Assembly: GCA_016926755.1 (NCBI GenBank)
Contig: JAFGNZ010000052.1
Coordinates: 1 to 39,845, forward strand
DNA from: Myxococcaceae bacterium
Lineage (GTDB): Bacteria > Myxococcota > Myxococcia > Myxococcales > Myxococcaceae
Reading direction: 5' to 3'
DNA: 39,845 nt
The position numbers and the translations under genes were made by a program. Under the pieces are notes generated by a model that saw nothing but the letters and a program-made list of their open reading frames with translations, ran no database searches and was not told where the DNA came from. Positions 8,301 to 15,593 of this stretch are shown here, in pieces (position 1 is the first letter of the stretch; each line of letters begins with the position of its first letter).

Positions 8301-8951
8301 GCCATCGCCTGCTGCCGCGAACACCATGACTTCGTGCACCTGGGCGTCGCGTTGAGCAACCGCGTCCACCTGCACTTCGCGCGTGGCCAGCTCGAGGCCG
8401 CGCTCGGAGAGCTGCGCGAGGCGGTGAACCTGGCACGCGAGCACGCGCTGCCCCAGAACGAGCGGTGGAACAGCCACAACCTCGCGCAGTCCCTGACCTG
8501 GTTGGGCGATGCCTCCCAGGCGCTGCCGCTGGCCGAGCGCGCGCACCAGCTCGGGGTCCGGTTCTATGGCGACCGGATCTCTCCCACCTCGACGCTGTTA
8601 CTGGCGCGGCTACGGTTCCAGACGAACGACACGGTGGGCGCGGAACGCCTCGCACGGCCGGTGTTGGCCAGGCGCTCTTCGCTCTCGCCGTCGGATGCGG
8701 TCCAGGCCGAGCTGCTTTCACTCTGGCTGGATGGCGAGCCATCGCCGTGGGCCTGGAGCGCGTTGGCCGAGTCGGCCGAGGGCCTGCCGCCCGACGAGCA
8801 GACCGATCTGTGGGCCGAAGCCGCCAGAGCCCACCTGCGCGCCGGGCGCCGGGCGCTGGCCGCGCGCTGCCTCGCCGAAGCGCGACGGTGTGGCTCCTCG
8901 GGCACCACCTGGGTATGGCAGAGAGCGCTCAGCCAGCTCGACGCGTCGTAG
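5352..8951 (+). CDS. Ser/Thr protein kinase with N-terminal zinc ribbon, ATPase domain and TPR tail
   Basis: 1199 residues from the GTG at 5352, chosen because it yields the natural start (M)RCPRCHRRLP; a TTG at 5334 would add six residues. Order: a Cys-rich ribbon (CPRC...CPAHPG, residues ~2-22). Next a Hanks-type kinase with glycine loop GEGGSS (~50), LAWKV lysine, HRDVKPEN at 161, DFG at 181 and VGTVAYMAPEQ. Then a degenerate cyclase-like segment (~330-425). Then an AAA/STAND-like ATPase opening PPLVGRGEW, with Walker A GADGLGKT at 491-498 and Walker B VFLIDDAD at 542-549. Last are ~500 residues of Ala/Leu/Glu-rich TPR-like repeats. This architecture is typical of myxobacterial signalling kinases acting in the cytosol. 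The next gene, a lipoprotein, follows after 50 bases, so the two are likely co-transcribed. Confidence 0.9.
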   Translation: MRCPRCHRRLPASVPCPAHPGEVAPFPARGAPAPPEPLPPGVTRLEGALGEGGSSVVYAVETDDGVPLAWKVGRAEVAPRFEREAAALGRLGPPHVPRLVSAGRVGPQPYLLLERLEGASLAARMADAFARPGGLAPAECLRLAARAADALAVVHAAGWCHRDVKPENLWIRTSGEICLLDFGLAKPSGPGAATGGGADLTRAEERVGTVAYMAPEQCVDSAAATEAADLYALGAVLFELVALRPPFVGDASEIRDAHVHRRPPTLASLGADWPELEPVLARCLEKDPARRFASAEELARAIRAVSLPAREASPSAEERSRSSTATQRLALLGISTRWPVDALVQEAANAGGVLAGAWEGRYLFAFPEHASAAAGLAAAERVFQRASQHGPCEAVTHVATARVRAGARAIRILGPDVSNPATWWDTAVGAGDGPRRTPAALESRSGGEQPRATRPQTEPPLVGRGEWVDELVRALAAATSSGPPTLFALAGADGLGKTRLLRELHARLEARGVRVRWLPEPDRGAPDDAAAEAERLRAEGGVFLIDDADRVDASWIHIIEAVTVADRGARVGAVVAGAELARRWPELGERAGAFALHTLEPLGEAEFDALLRELIRPVEYVSAELLADLRARAHGVPGLLIEWVRALERSGALAPDPATGEWRLMPNALLVRSSTPLLEALAKNALSHLPGDFQDVARLCAVLGDGSLEQLSRALSQLPRSWGASSLDARRALERVAGAGLVAFDAAGYRFHHRLMAEALERTLSPPARRALHRAAWLSASLESGRARRAFHAEAAQEHEAAQQEYLAAADEALRARRDLDAEVYLSAALQQPAGAARSRARWLWLRALARRRSQRFREALDDIDAALALGADEVTRVELLLERATAQDWLEDFAAGTASTEEAARAARTGSLPEPTGLRLSLAEGRSAFRLGDWEKAVVVLGPLAARAQGLDAECEAVSRALLGATLVLLQRLGEAEAEFARAIACCREHHDFVHLGVALSNRVHLHFARGQLEAALGELREAVNLAREHALPQNERWNSHNLAQSLTWLGDASQALPLAERAHQLGVRFYGDRISPTSTLLLARLRFQTNDTVGAERLARPVLARRSSLSPSDAVQAELLSLWLDGEPSPWAWSALAESAEGLPPDEQTDLWAEAARAHLRAGRRALAARCLAEARRCGSSGTTWVWQRALSQLDAS

Positions 8952-9001
8952 GCGCACCCCTTGCACAAATCCTCACCGGACCCAGTGCTGAGGAGGCAAA
9001 G

Positions 9002-10414
9002 ATGTTGAATCGTGTAACCCTGGCGGTCACCCTTGTGCTGGTGGGGTGTGGCGTGGAGAGTTCCAGTCGGGATGAATCGAGCGGCGCTCCGGAGGTCATG
9101 GTGACGAGCGCCGAGGAGCTCACCGAGAGTGCGATCCGCAACGACGGCATCATCGTCGGGAACGCCCTGAGCACCCGCGCGCTCATGTTCAACGCGCTGT
9201 CGACCAACTACGCGGCGAACGATGCGCTGACCCAGAACCCCTTGACGAGCGCCACGTTCTCGAGCGTGACCGTGCTGCGCGAAGCGCTGGAGGACCCGGC
9301 CGCCCGCGAGTTCTTCGGGTACATGGTGGGGTGCGCGCTGTCGGGCAGTACGTCGGTATCGTGGACGTCGTCTGCCAACGTGACTCACACGTTCAAAGGT
9401 CAGGCGGGCCTGTGCGGGGAGTGGCAGAAGCTGTCGGCGGGAGCGCGCGTGAGTTCGGGCTGCCAGGAGCTGGTCAGCGCGTGCATCCTGGCGCGCAACA
9501 ACGCGTATGGCTTCCACGTGCCGCTCTCGGTGCGCGGCGACGACTCGGCCGGCGGTCCCACGCTCGCGGCTGGCTTGAAGTTCGGCGCGTACGACTGGCG
9601 AGACCGCAGCCGGACCGTGTCCAGCCTGGAGGCGTGCGGCTCGTCGAGCCATGGCGTCTCGCGGAACTGCGGCTTCCGCCCCGGGCATGTGCGCGCGTGC
9701 ACCCCGGGCGCCACCGTCACCGTCGCCGCCGGAGCGCCGTCCGAAGCACGGTGCAACGTCGACCCGCCGCTCGGCGCGGTCACGTCAGGAGACATGGTGC
9801 TCCGCGCCTGCGAGGGCCTGGCTGCCTGCGACAGCGGCACCCCCGAGCTGCTCGACGCCTCTGAGGGGTATGAGTGCCCCAACTATCTCTACAAGCCGAC
9901 GCTGAACTTCACCTGTCCGCCGAGCGGGCTGTTCAATGTGATGGAGGCGCCATACGCCAGTGAGTTCAGCGGCTCGGTCGAGCTCGGGGAGCTCGGCAGT
10001 GCGCCCGCGCTCGAGCAGGATCAGTTCGCGGTGCGCGAGGGCGCGTTCTTCGGCAACATCTTCGTGCCCGAGTCGCTGGCGTACGAGGTGACGTACAACA
10101 AGGGGCAGCAGCTCATCACGCCCATCAGTGGTGGCAAGGTCGTCTACAAGAGCATGCATACCTGCGCCGACGCGGCCTGGGAGCGGTCGGCCGACTACGC
10201 CTGGACTCGAGTCTGCACCAGCGGCTACTGCGCGGCCCATTCGATCGGTGTGTGCCAGAGCAAGTGCGGGGTCGACTCCACCGGAGACGGGGAGTTCCGC
10301 ACGTGCTGGGACGACTCCTCTTCCTCTTCCTGGTCGTTCGGGCTCACGACCTTCCTCCACCACGCGTGCGACCTGCGCCCCAGTGGTGATCCCAAGAGCT
10401 GTAATCGCTGGTGA
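9002..10414 (+). CDS. NAL-repeat, Cys-rich lipoprotein of a myxobacterial family
   Basis: 470 residues with an excellent ribosome site (GAGGAGG at 8990-8996). The leader ends LVGC, giving lipid attachment at Cys16, so it is an envelope lipoprotein. An Asn-Ala-Leu-rich stretch follows (GNALSTRALMFNALSTN...DALTQNPLT), then FFGYMVGCAL, a Gly-rich GLCGEWQ segment and VSACILARNNAYGFHVPLSVRG. I know this order from a family greatly expanded in myxobacterial genomes, function unknown. The remainder is Cys-rich with CxxxC pairs and a Ser run near residue 450. It lies between two kinase genes and overlaps the second by four bases (GTGA), suggesting a sensor or substrate role for the envelope side. That role is inferred from context. 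Confidence 0.75.
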   Translation: MLNRVTLAVTLVLVGCGVESSSRDESSGAPEVMVTSAEELTESAIRNDGIIVGNALSTRALMFNALSTNYAANDALTQNPLTSATFSSVTVLREALEDPAAREFFGYMVGCALSGSTSVSWTSSANVTHTFKGQAGLCGEWQKLSAGARVSSGCQELVSACILARNNAYGFHVPLSVRGDDSAGGPTLAAGLKFGAYDWRDRSRTVSSLEACGSSSHGVSRNCGFRPGHVRACTPGATVTVAAGAPSEARCNVDPPLGAVTSGDMVLRACEGLAACDSGTPELLDASEGYECPNYLYKPTLNFTCPPSGLFNVMEAPYASEFSGSVELGELGSAPALEQDQFAVREGAFFGNIFVPESLAYEVTYNKGQQLITPISGGKVVYKSMHTCADAAWERSADYAWTRVCTSGYCAAHSIGVCQSKCGVDSTGDGEFRTCWDDSSSSSWSFGLTTFLHHACDLRPSGDPKSCNRW

Positions 10415-11634
10415 CTGCCATGTTCCTCTACGCGGAAGACGAGCTCGGGGAGGGCGCCTTCGTCGACGGCTGGGTCGTCGAAGCGCGGGTGGCCCGCGGC
10501 GCGATGGCGGCCGTCTACCGCGCGCGCCACGCCTCGAGCGGTGAGCGGGCGGCGCTGAAGGTGCTGCTGCGGCGCCACCTGCATGATCCGGTGGCGCTGG
10601 CGCGCTTCGCCCTCGAGCGTGACGCCTTGAGCCGCGTGCTCCACCCGGCGGTGGTGGGCTGCGTGGGCGGCGGCGAGCTGGCCGACGGCCTGCCCTTCCT
10701 CGCGCTCGAGTGGCTGGAGGGGCAGACGCTGGCCCAGCGCGTCGAGCAGCGAGGGCCGCTGTCCTTGCCAGAGGCGACGGCGGTGATGAAGACGGTGTGC
10801 GAGGCGGTCGACGCCACGCACCGCGCCGGGCTCGTCCACCGGGACCTGAAGGCGGAGAACCTGTTCTATCTCGAGGGGGGCGGCGTCAAGCTGCTCGACT
10901 TCGGCATCGCCCGCCAGACCGGGCCCGACTCCGCTGGCCTCACCAGCACCGGCCACGTGCTGGGGAGCCCGGTCGCGCTGGCGCCCGAGCAGATTCGCGG
11001 CGAGCCTCCTACGCCAGCCACCGACGTCTACGCGCTGGGGGTGCTGGCGCACGTCATCCTCGCCGGCCGCCCGCCGTTCGAGGCCGCGCGCCTCATCGAT
11101 CTGGAGGCGCTGCACCTGTCGGCGCCGAGGCCACCCTTGAGCAGCCGCGTGTCGGTGCCCGCGGCCCTGGACGCGGTGGTGGCCCGCTGCCTCGAGCGCG
11201 ACGCCGCTTCGCGGTACACCTCGACGCGCGAGCTCTGGGAGACCTGGGAGCGCGCGGTGTCGCCCGCCGCGGAGGTGCTGGGCGTGGGCGTGCTGGTGCG
11301 CCTCGATGTCGATGCCGATGCCGACGACGAGACCCTGGAGGCGCTCGAGCAGCTCGAACGGGGCGCTGCGACGGCGCTGTCGAATGCCGGCTTTCAGCTC
11401 GTCGTCGAGAGCGCGCTGCTCCTCGGCTGCCGCGTCGCCGATGGTGAGCGCGCGCAGCTCGAGGAGCGCTGGAGGACCTTCGCCCGCGAGCTCCGGGCGC
11501 GCCTTTCGTCGCAGGGGGGGACGCGGGTGTCGCTGGGGGTGCACGTCTCGCCGGTGCGCGTCGAAGGCGGCGCGGTGGTCGAAGGCGAGGTGCTGAGCCC
11601 GCCGGCCTGGCCTCCGTCGTCGCGCGTCGGGTGA
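10411..11634 (+). CDS. Ser/Thr protein kinase with degenerate C-terminal domain
   Basis: 407 residues from the GTG at 10411, which overlaps the lipoprotein stop; an ATG at 10420 is an alternative. Kinase domain ~18-275: the glycine loop is atypical (ARGAMAAVY, lacking the usual GxGxxG), while the AALKV lysine, HRDLKAEN at 143-150, DFG at 163 and APEQ are intact. So it should be active despite the loop. Residues ~285-400 form an alpha/beta domain (VLVRLDVD..., LGVHVSPVRVEGG...) reminiscent of a catalytically dead nucleotide-cyclase domain, similar in position to the segment in the first kinase. No transmembrane helix, so cytosolic. The gene ends 13 bases from the convergent FHA activator gene. 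Confidence 0.88.
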   Translation: MTAMFLYAEDELGEGAFVDGWVVEARVARGAMAAVYRARHASSGERAALKVLLRRHLHDPVALARFALERDALSRVLHPAVVGCVGGGELADGLPFLALEWLEGQTLAQRVEQRGPLSLPEATAVMKTVCEAVDATHRAGLVHRDLKAENLFYLEGGGVKLLDFGIARQTGPDSAGLTSTGHVLGSPVALAPEQIRGEPPTPATDVYALGVLAHVILAGRPPFEAARLIDLEALHLSAPRPPLSSRVSVPAALDAVVARCLERDAASRYTSTRELWETWERAVSPAAEVLGVGVLVRLDVDADADDETLEALEQLERGAATALSNAGFQLVVESALLLGCRVADGERAQLEERWRTFARELRARLSSQGGTRVSLGVHVSPVRVEGGAVVEGEVLSPPAWPPSSRVG

Positions 11635-11647
11635 GCAGACGGGGCGC

Positions 11648-12994
11648 TCAGCCCTCGGAGCCGGCGGCCCGCCGGCTGCGCCGCATGATCCGGTGCAGGG
11701 ACACGCGGTCGATCTCTGCCGCCTGCGCCGCGGCGGTGACGTTGCCGTTGTGCAGCTCGAGCAGCTTCTGGACGTACCCGCGCTCGAAGGCCTCGATGGC
11801 TTTGCGCTTGGCGTCGGCGTATGGCACCGAGGCGTCGATGATCAGCTCGCCGCCCTCGTCGGTGGTGGGGTCAGCTGGGCTCAGCTCGAGCTCGCGCTCG
11901 AAGACGAGGCAGCGCTCCAGGTAGTTGCGCAGCTCGCGGACGTTGCCCGGCCAGGCGGCCTGCCGCAGCCGCTCGACGAACTCGGGGGTGCACACCCGCT
12001 GGACGACGTCCGGCGGCGCCTTCAGCTCATCGAGCAGGCCCTCCACCACGAAGGAGATATCCTCGGCGTGCGCGCGGAGTGGCGGCAGCATGACGCACAC
12101 CACCGCCAGCCGGAAGAAGAGATCGGGCCGGAAGCGACCCGAGTTCACCTCGGTGCGCAGGTCCCGGTGTGTGGCGGCGATGAGCCGGACGTTGACGGGC
12201 ACGTACTGGTTCGAGCCCACCCGGCGGATCTCCTTCGCGTCCAGCGCGCGGAGCAGCTTGGGCTGCAGCTCGAGCGGCAGCTCGCCGATCTCGTCGATGA
12301 ACACCGTGCCGCCGTTCGCCTCCTCGAAGATGCCGATGCGCCGCTGCTGGGCGCCCGAGAACGCTCCCCGCTCGTGCCCGAACAGCTCGGTCTCCAGCAG
12401 GTTCGCCGGCAGCGAGCCGCAGTCGACGGTGAGGAAGGGCCGGCTCCTGCGCGCGCTGGCCGCGTGCACCGACCGCGCCGCGCGGCTCTTGCCCGTGCCG
12501 GTCTCCCCGAGCAGCAACACGGTGGCGTCGCTCGCCGCCGCCCGCTCGAGCATCGCGAAGCACGAGCGCATGGAGGCCGAGCTCCCCCTGAGCGACCCGA
12601 ACCGGGTGTTCTCGGAGATCTCCAGCCGGTTGCTCTCGAGCGAGAAGTCGAACCTCAAGGTGACCCGGCCGAGACGGATCAGGCTGCCGCCGCGCAGGTA
12701 TCCATCGTTCACCTGCAGCCCGTCCACGTAGATGCCGTTCAAGCTCTCGAGGTCGCGGATGCGCGCGCCCTTCGGCGTCATCGTTATCTCGCAGTGGAAG
12801 CGCGAGACCGTGGCGTCGGCCAGCCGGAGCTGGTTCAACTCGTGCTGGCCGATGGTGCAGGCGTCTTCGCGCGACTCGTACGTCTTGCCCGCGTCATCGC
12901 CGTCGAGCACGGAGAGCTTGAAGCGCCTCACTCGCGGCCCTTCCGCCGGCTGCGAGGAGCCATGGGGTATGGTCTTGCGATCGTCGGTGCTCAT
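11648..12994 (-). CDS. FHA-AAA+-Fis transcriptional activator (sigma54-dependent type, GAFSGA variant)
   Basis: 448 residues. N-terminal FHA domain (~25-115) with SRFH and LNGIYVDG, the phosphothreonine-binding core. AAA+ domain (~130-360) with Walker A GETGTGKS at 163-170, a TVFIDEIGE Walker B, and the sigma54-contacting loop as GAFSGA at 210-215 instead of GAFTGA. C-terminal Fis-type helix-turn-helix (~415-440). Such proteins read phosphorylation by Ser/Thr kinases and activate target promoters; two kinase genes lie right beside it. The changed loop is conservative but leaves open whether it works with sigma54. A dyad and a strong hairpin lie upstream. Likely targets are the four-gene run just behind it, by proximity. 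Confidence 0.92.
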   Translation of the reverse strand: MSTDDRKTIPHGSSQPAEGPRVRRFKLSVLDGDDAGKTYESREDACTIGQHELNQLRLADATVSRFHCEITMTPKGARIRDLESLNGIYVDGLQVNDGYLRGGSLIRLGRVTLRFDFSLESNRLEISENTRFGSLRGSSASMRSCFAMLERAAASDATVLLLGETGTGKSRAARSVHAASARRSRPFLTVDCGSLPANLLETELFGHERGAFSGAQQRRIGIFEEANGGTVFIDEIGELPLELQPKLLRALDAKEIRRVGSNQYVPVNVRLIAATHRDLRTEVNSGRFRPDLFFRLAVVCVMLPPLRAHAEDISFVVEGLLDELKAPPDVVQRVCTPEFVERLRQAAWPGNVRELRNYLERCLVFERELELSPADPTTDEGGELIIDASVPYADAKRKAIEAFERGYVQKLLELHNGNVTAAAQAAEIDRVSLHRIMRRSRRAAGSEG

Positions 12995-13014
12995 CCTTCG
13001 CCGTGTTTACCAGA

Positions 13015-13033
13015 ATCACGGGAAAAGCGTGAT
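13015..13033. promoter_or_regulatory. Inverted repeat upstream of the FHA activator gene
   Basis: ATCACG (13015-13020) and CGTGAT (13028-13033) flank seven bases, 21-39 bases before the activator start. Position and symmetry suit an operator or autoregulatory site. No matching half-sites were noticed elsewhere. Confidence 0.35.
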
Positions 13034-13043
13034 CTGCCCGGCT

Positions 13044-13078
13044 GGGGCCGCCGCGGCTGGCGTGGCCGCGGCGGCCCC
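13044..13078 (-). terminator. Strong GC hairpin ending the four-gene run
   Basis: Perfect 14-bp stem: left arm 13044-13057, right arm GCCGCGGCGGCCCC at 13065-13078, 7-nt loop. It lies 57 bases beyond the stop of the Cys-rich lipoprotein gene and before the activator start. There is no immediate T-tract, so it may act through Rho or as an RNA-stabilising end. Confidence 0.55.
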
Positions 13079-13135
13079 CTGTCCCAGGGTTGCTCGCCTG
13101 GCGGGTGGGCGTGAGCGCTGCGCTGTCGGCGGATG

Positions 13136-13837
13136 TCAGGTGCCGGGGCAGGCGGTGTAGTCGACAGTGCAGCCGAGGATGACGCCCATGCAGCCGCAGG
13201 TGCGCGCTCCATGGTCATCGAAGGCGCGGACGGACGCGTTCCGGGCGCCCTCCATGCGCGTGTGGACGCACAGCGAGTAGTCCTGGAGCGTTCCAGGTGC
13301 GTCGGAGTAGACGGCTTCGCCGGCGGCGAGCATGGTGCTGGCGCACTGCACCGCGTGCTCGAACGTGTCGGTGTCGACGCTGATCACCCGGAGCCCGCAG
13401 CCGTTCGGGTCGGTGATGCCGACTGGGAAGCGCGCCGACCCGGCCGGGCAGAGCCCCGACGACGGCTGGCAGACGTCGCCGATGCAGGCCATCCCGGCGC
13501 CACACATCGGCGATCCCGAGCCGTCGCAACAGGGGCCACCGGGCATTCCGCAAGCCTGGCACACCTCGGGGCCCATCGCGGGGCTGACGCAGCGAAGCCC
13601 GGAGTCGCAGACCCCGTGCATGGAGGTGGGGGTGTAGCAGCAGCCCGCCCCCGCGGCGCCACAGGGCCGGCAGCTCGTCTCCACGCAGCTGAAGCCGTCG
13701 TTGCAGCCGTCCGGCCGACAGCAGCCGCCGCTCTCGCCAGGGCGCGACTCGTCGCAGCCCCCGCTGCCACCGCACTTGCAGCCACCCAGGACGATGGCGC
13801 TCAACAACCCAAACCACAGCAGGAAGGAACGTCTCAT
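13136..13837 (-). CDS. Cys-rich lipoprotein
   Basis: 233 residues. The start at 13837 has TGAGGAC upstream, and the upstream gene's stop is part of this site. The leader ends IVLGGC, a good lipobox (Cys20). The mature part starts with short Cys-rich modules (CCRPDGCNDGFSC, CCYTPTSMHGVC, GPCCDGSGSPMCGAGMAC), like disulfide-knotted eukaryote-style or myxobacterial surface repeats. The C-terminal ~85 residues form a distinct domain with conserved-looking Cys pairs, ending TCGCMGVILGCTVDYTACPGT. Function unknown; an outer-membrane anchored, disulfide-rich surface protein is the likely type. It is the last gene of the four-gene leftward run, 11 bases after its neighbour. Confidence 0.75.
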   Translation of the reverse strand: MRRSFLLWFGLLSAIVLGGCKCGGSGGCDESRPGESGGCCRPDGCNDGFSCVETSCRPCGAAGAGCCYTPTSMHGVCDSGLRCVSPAMGPEVCQACGMPGGPCCDGSGSPMCGAGMACIGDVCQPSSGLCPAGSARFPVGITDPNGCGLRVISVDTDTFEHAVQCASTMLAAGEAVYSDAPGTLQDYSLCVHTRMEGARNASVRAFDDHGARTCGCMGVILGCTVDYTACPGT

Positions 13838-13848
13838 GGCAGGTGTCC

Positions 13849-15582
13849 TCACGGGTGCAGCAGGTAGTAGACGTCGGCGCCGTCGCTGGTCAGGCCGCGG
13901 AGCAGCACCGTGTTCGTGTCGGAGAGGGCCAGCGCCTCGACGAAGGTGACGCCCTTCTCCTGCGCCACCTGGTCGATCCGGATCACCTTGCCAACGTTGT
14001 CGGTCAGGTACGGCACGGGGCCGCTCTTGCCGCAGTCGGCGGTGCCCGTGAACCAGCCGGCCTCGTTGAGGTCCTTCACCGTGGCCGAGCTGCAGCCCGA
14101 AGGCAGCGGCTGCCACACGAGGCCCTTCTTCGGCTCCCAGCGGAAGGGCTGCATCTGCCCCTGGGCGTTGCGCGCGTGGCCCACCACCATGCCGGACGCG
14201 ATGGTGTCGACCGCCTCGCCCTCGAACTGGCTGAGCACGCTGACGCTGTCCTCGTAGACCAGCGCCGGCATGGGCTTCTGGTCCGAGAGCAAGCCGACGG
14301 CGAACTGGCCCGCGCTGTTGCCCGCGGCGCGCGAGAGCATCAGGGACTGGAGCTTGGGCAACGGCCTCGCGCCGGTCTCGTCCAGCGCGCGCCACTCGCC
14401 TGGGGCCGTGAGGTCCCGCGCCAGGGCCAGCCCCAGCGGGTTGATGCCGACGGGCTCCACGTCTTTGTACGCCCGCGCTTCTTCCTGGTGCATGTTCCAC
14501 AGGAAGGCGACGGGCGAGTCTCCTTGCTTCGCGTTGCCCAGGAGCTCACCGCCGGGCGTGTAGGCCACCACCGTCGGGTCGCTGAGCTTGAGGAGTGATG
14601 ACAGGTCCACCGACTCTTGCGACTTCGGATCGTAGAGCGCGTCGCCCGCCTTTCCGCGGAAGAGCACCCGGCCGTCGGCGAGCAGGCCGAAGGGCCGGCC
14701 CTGCATGAGCAGCAGCCGGAGCACCGACGGCGGGATCGTGATGTAGCACGCGTGCCGGTCCACCAGCGCCATGCCGATGGCGCCACCGGCCGAGGCCACG
14801 ATCTGCGCGCTGCCCGTCCATGATGGGGAGATGGCCACGGTGAAGCGCGCGGAACGCCTGCCCTCGGGGACGATCACCGGCCGCACCTGCACGTGCGATG
14901 GGTCGGTGCTGCGCAGGTCGACCGTCGCGCCGCCCGCCGGAGCCATCGACTCCAGTGTGACTACGCCACCGGCATAGGTGGTGCTGCTGGACGCGCAGCG
15001 CGAGCCCGGCAGGTCCAGCGACACCGAGGCAAGCAACGGCCGCGGCAGCCCGCCGAACGCGCGGAAGGTGCGGACCTCGACCTCCTTGCTGAAGCCCCAG
15101 CAGGCCGGCCAGACGTACTGGCAGCCCTCGACGAAGATCTTCGACCCTGGTCCTGGGATGAGCAGCACGTCGTACGCACACGCTACGCCGCCGCACGTGG
15201 GCGTGGCGGTCCCGGGCACCAGGAGCGCCTGGGCGACGATCTGGCCGCTGAGCCGCTCGATGTGGGTGGAGCCCGAGATCAGCGTCGGCGAGAGGCTCTG
15301 GTTGAACGTCCAGATGATGGTGCTGCCGCTCCGCGCGCCGGTGAGGCGCACAGAGTCGGGGTGGGAGATGCCGAGGTGGGAGAGCGGCACCGTGATGTCG
15401 AGGGTCCCGGCCGGCTTGGGGATGAGCCATTCGCCGGCCGTGAAGGTCTCGCCGTCGAGGCGCGCCTGGGCATGGATGAACCGGAGGTTCGTGCCGCGCC
15501 GGACGTCGTCGATGGCATCGGCGTGCGCCGCGGTGGCCGCGGTGAGCACGGCCAGGAGGCAGTACGTGAGCTTTCGATTCAT
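13849..15582 (-). CDS. Secreted protein with HAF-like repeat C-terminus
   Basis: 577 residues from the ATG at 15582 (GAGAGG upstream). A Sec signal peptide is visible (hydrophobic core LLAVLTAATA, cleavage after AHA near residue 21). Residues ~25-290 look beta-rich, with Ig-like strands and two Cys pairs (CGGVAC, CQYVWPAC). Residues ~300-577 carry spaced units resembling HAF-type extracellular repeats: AFLWNMHQEEARAY, then PFRWEPKKGLVWQPL followed by VKDLNEAGWFTGTADC. Such repeats form propeller-like folds in exported proteins. No catalytic motif was seen. Its gene lies 11 bases from both neighbours, so the three downstream genes are a tight operon and the products probably act together outside the inner membrane. 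Confidence 0.75.
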   Translation of the reverse strand: MNRKLTYCLLAVLTAATAAHADAIDDVRRGTNLRFIHAQARLDGETFTAGEWLIPKPAGTLDITVPLSHLGISHPDSVRLTGARSGSTIIWTFNQSLSPTLISGSTHIERLSGQIVAQALLVPGTATPTCGGVACAYDVLLIPGPGSKIFVEGCQYVWPACWGFSKEVEVRTFRAFGGLPRPLLASVSLDLPGSRCASSSTTYAGGVVTLESMAPAGGATVDLRSTDPSHVQVRPVIVPEGRRSARFTVAISPSWTGSAQIVASAGGAIGMALVDRHACYITIPPSVLRLLLMQGRPFGLLADGRVLFRGKAGDALYDPKSQESVDLSSLLKLSDPTVVAYTPGGELLGNAKQGDSPVAFLWNMHQEEARAYKDVEPVGINPLGLALARDLTAPGEWRALDETGARPLPKLQSLMLSRAAGNSAGQFAVGLLSDQKPMPALVYEDSVSVLSQFEGEAVDTIASGMVVGHARNAQGQMQPFRWEPKKGLVWQPLPSGCSSATVKDLNEAGWFTGTADCGKSGPVPYLTDNVGKVIRIDQVAQEKGVTFVEALALSDTNTVLLRGLTSDGADVYYLLHP

Positions 15583-15593
15583 GGACGTTCCTC

